NCBI GenBank assembly: GCA_018826295.1
Contig: JAHJZX010000057.1
Span: 50,761-114,760 of the forward strand
Length of the DNA stretch: 64,000 bases
Direction: 5' to 3'
Source of the DNA: Gammaproteobacteria bacterium
GTDB lineage: Bacteria > Pseudomonadota > Gammaproteobacteria > Enterobacterales > Alteromonadaceae
Shown: positions 63,971-64,000 of the stretch, in pieces
How the letters are laid out: each line of letters begins with the position of its first letter
Position numbering within the stretch: the first letter of the stretch is position 1
Program-made: the position numbers and the translations under genes
Notes under the pieces: model-generated
What the model was told of the DNA's origin: nothing
Databases searched by the model: none
Seen by the model: the letters and a program-made list of their open reading frames with translations, nothing else

Positions 63971-63984
63971 CTTAAACGATTAAG
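63971..63984. promoter_or_regulatory. LacI-type operator upstream of sucrose phosphorylase
   Basis: CTTAAACGATTAAG shares both half-sites (CTTAA and TTAAG) and spacing with the palindrome at 61391. It lies about 30 bases upstream of the sucrose phosphorylase ATG on the minus strand. Confidence 0.65.
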
Positions 63985-64000
63985 ATATAGCTTTAAGCCA

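Noticed and set aside
1..64000. CRISPR arrays, tRNA or rRNA genes, insertion sequences
   Set aside because: I looked for regular repeats, tRNA-like ends, 16S/23S signatures and transposase motifs and found none that stand up.

Overview
The window is one contiguous piece of a gammaproteobacterial chromosome of roughly 50% GC. The gene set fits the Alteromonadales/Chromatiaceae group around Rheinheimera, Alishewanella and Arsukibacterium: a recC-recB-recD operon, periplasmic LigE-type DNA ligase, Cti fatty acid isomerase, a MipA/OmpV-DUF3019 two-component cluster, and sucrose phosphorylase with fructokinase. That placement is inferred from gene content, not from any marker gene. I see no rRNA, tRNA, CRISPR array, transposase or integrase.

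Layout. 1-9.3 kb is an accessory run of short, mostly rightward genes with loose spacing: acyltransferase, GNAT, serine hydrolase, rhomboid protease, DUF7000, murein endopeptidase-like protein, tautomerase, AraC regulator, VOC protein and several unknown small membrane proteins. 9.4-13.3 kb holds a periplasmic cyclophilin, an FG-GAP repeat protein, a DUF6265 protein and an AT-rich methyltransferase. 13.4-22.7 kb looks like an envelope block: a CadC-like membrane regulator, two serine hydrolases around LigE, then a BlaI-type repressor, a BlaR1-like M56 protease fused to an M23 peptidase, and a second M23 endopeptidase. Two palindromic operators sit in the BlaI promoter. 22.9-31.1 kb is export: a guanidine-II (mini-ykkC) riboswitch before an SMR exporter, a DMT transporter with a TetR gene, and a divergent MexEF-OprN-like RND operon with two TetR-type operators.

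31.1-35.3 kb carries a leucine-rich-repeat Roco GTPase with C-terminal membrane segments and a HEPN/nucleotidyltransferase pair. It is bracketed by the 3' end of the RND outer-membrane gene and a decayed second copy of that 3' end, so it looks like inserted material. 35.5-40.1 kb is a two-component locus: a serine hydrolase lipoprotein diverges from mipA-like, DUF3019, response regulator and sensor kinase genes. Between them lie two mirror-image arrays of TGATAC boxes, which I read as the regulator's binding sites. 40.2-43.5 kb is a toxin-antitoxin zone: higBA, yefM-yoeB, and a ribbon-helix-helix antitoxin cut by an in-frame amber codon with its toxin missing.

43.7-51.1 kb contains a LysE exporter, an ABC-F ATPase, DUF2891 and DUF502 proteins, cti and an unknown lipoprotein. 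51.4-60.4 kb is recC-recB-recD with overlapping reading frames. The right end is a sucrose cluster (fructokinase, LacI regulator, sucrose phosphorylase) with two related LacI-type operators.

The observations most worth a second look are the mirrored TGATAC arrays, the BlaI/M56-M23 module, the Roco GTPase in its bracketed island, the riboswitch with an extended second hairpin, and the broken antitoxin.
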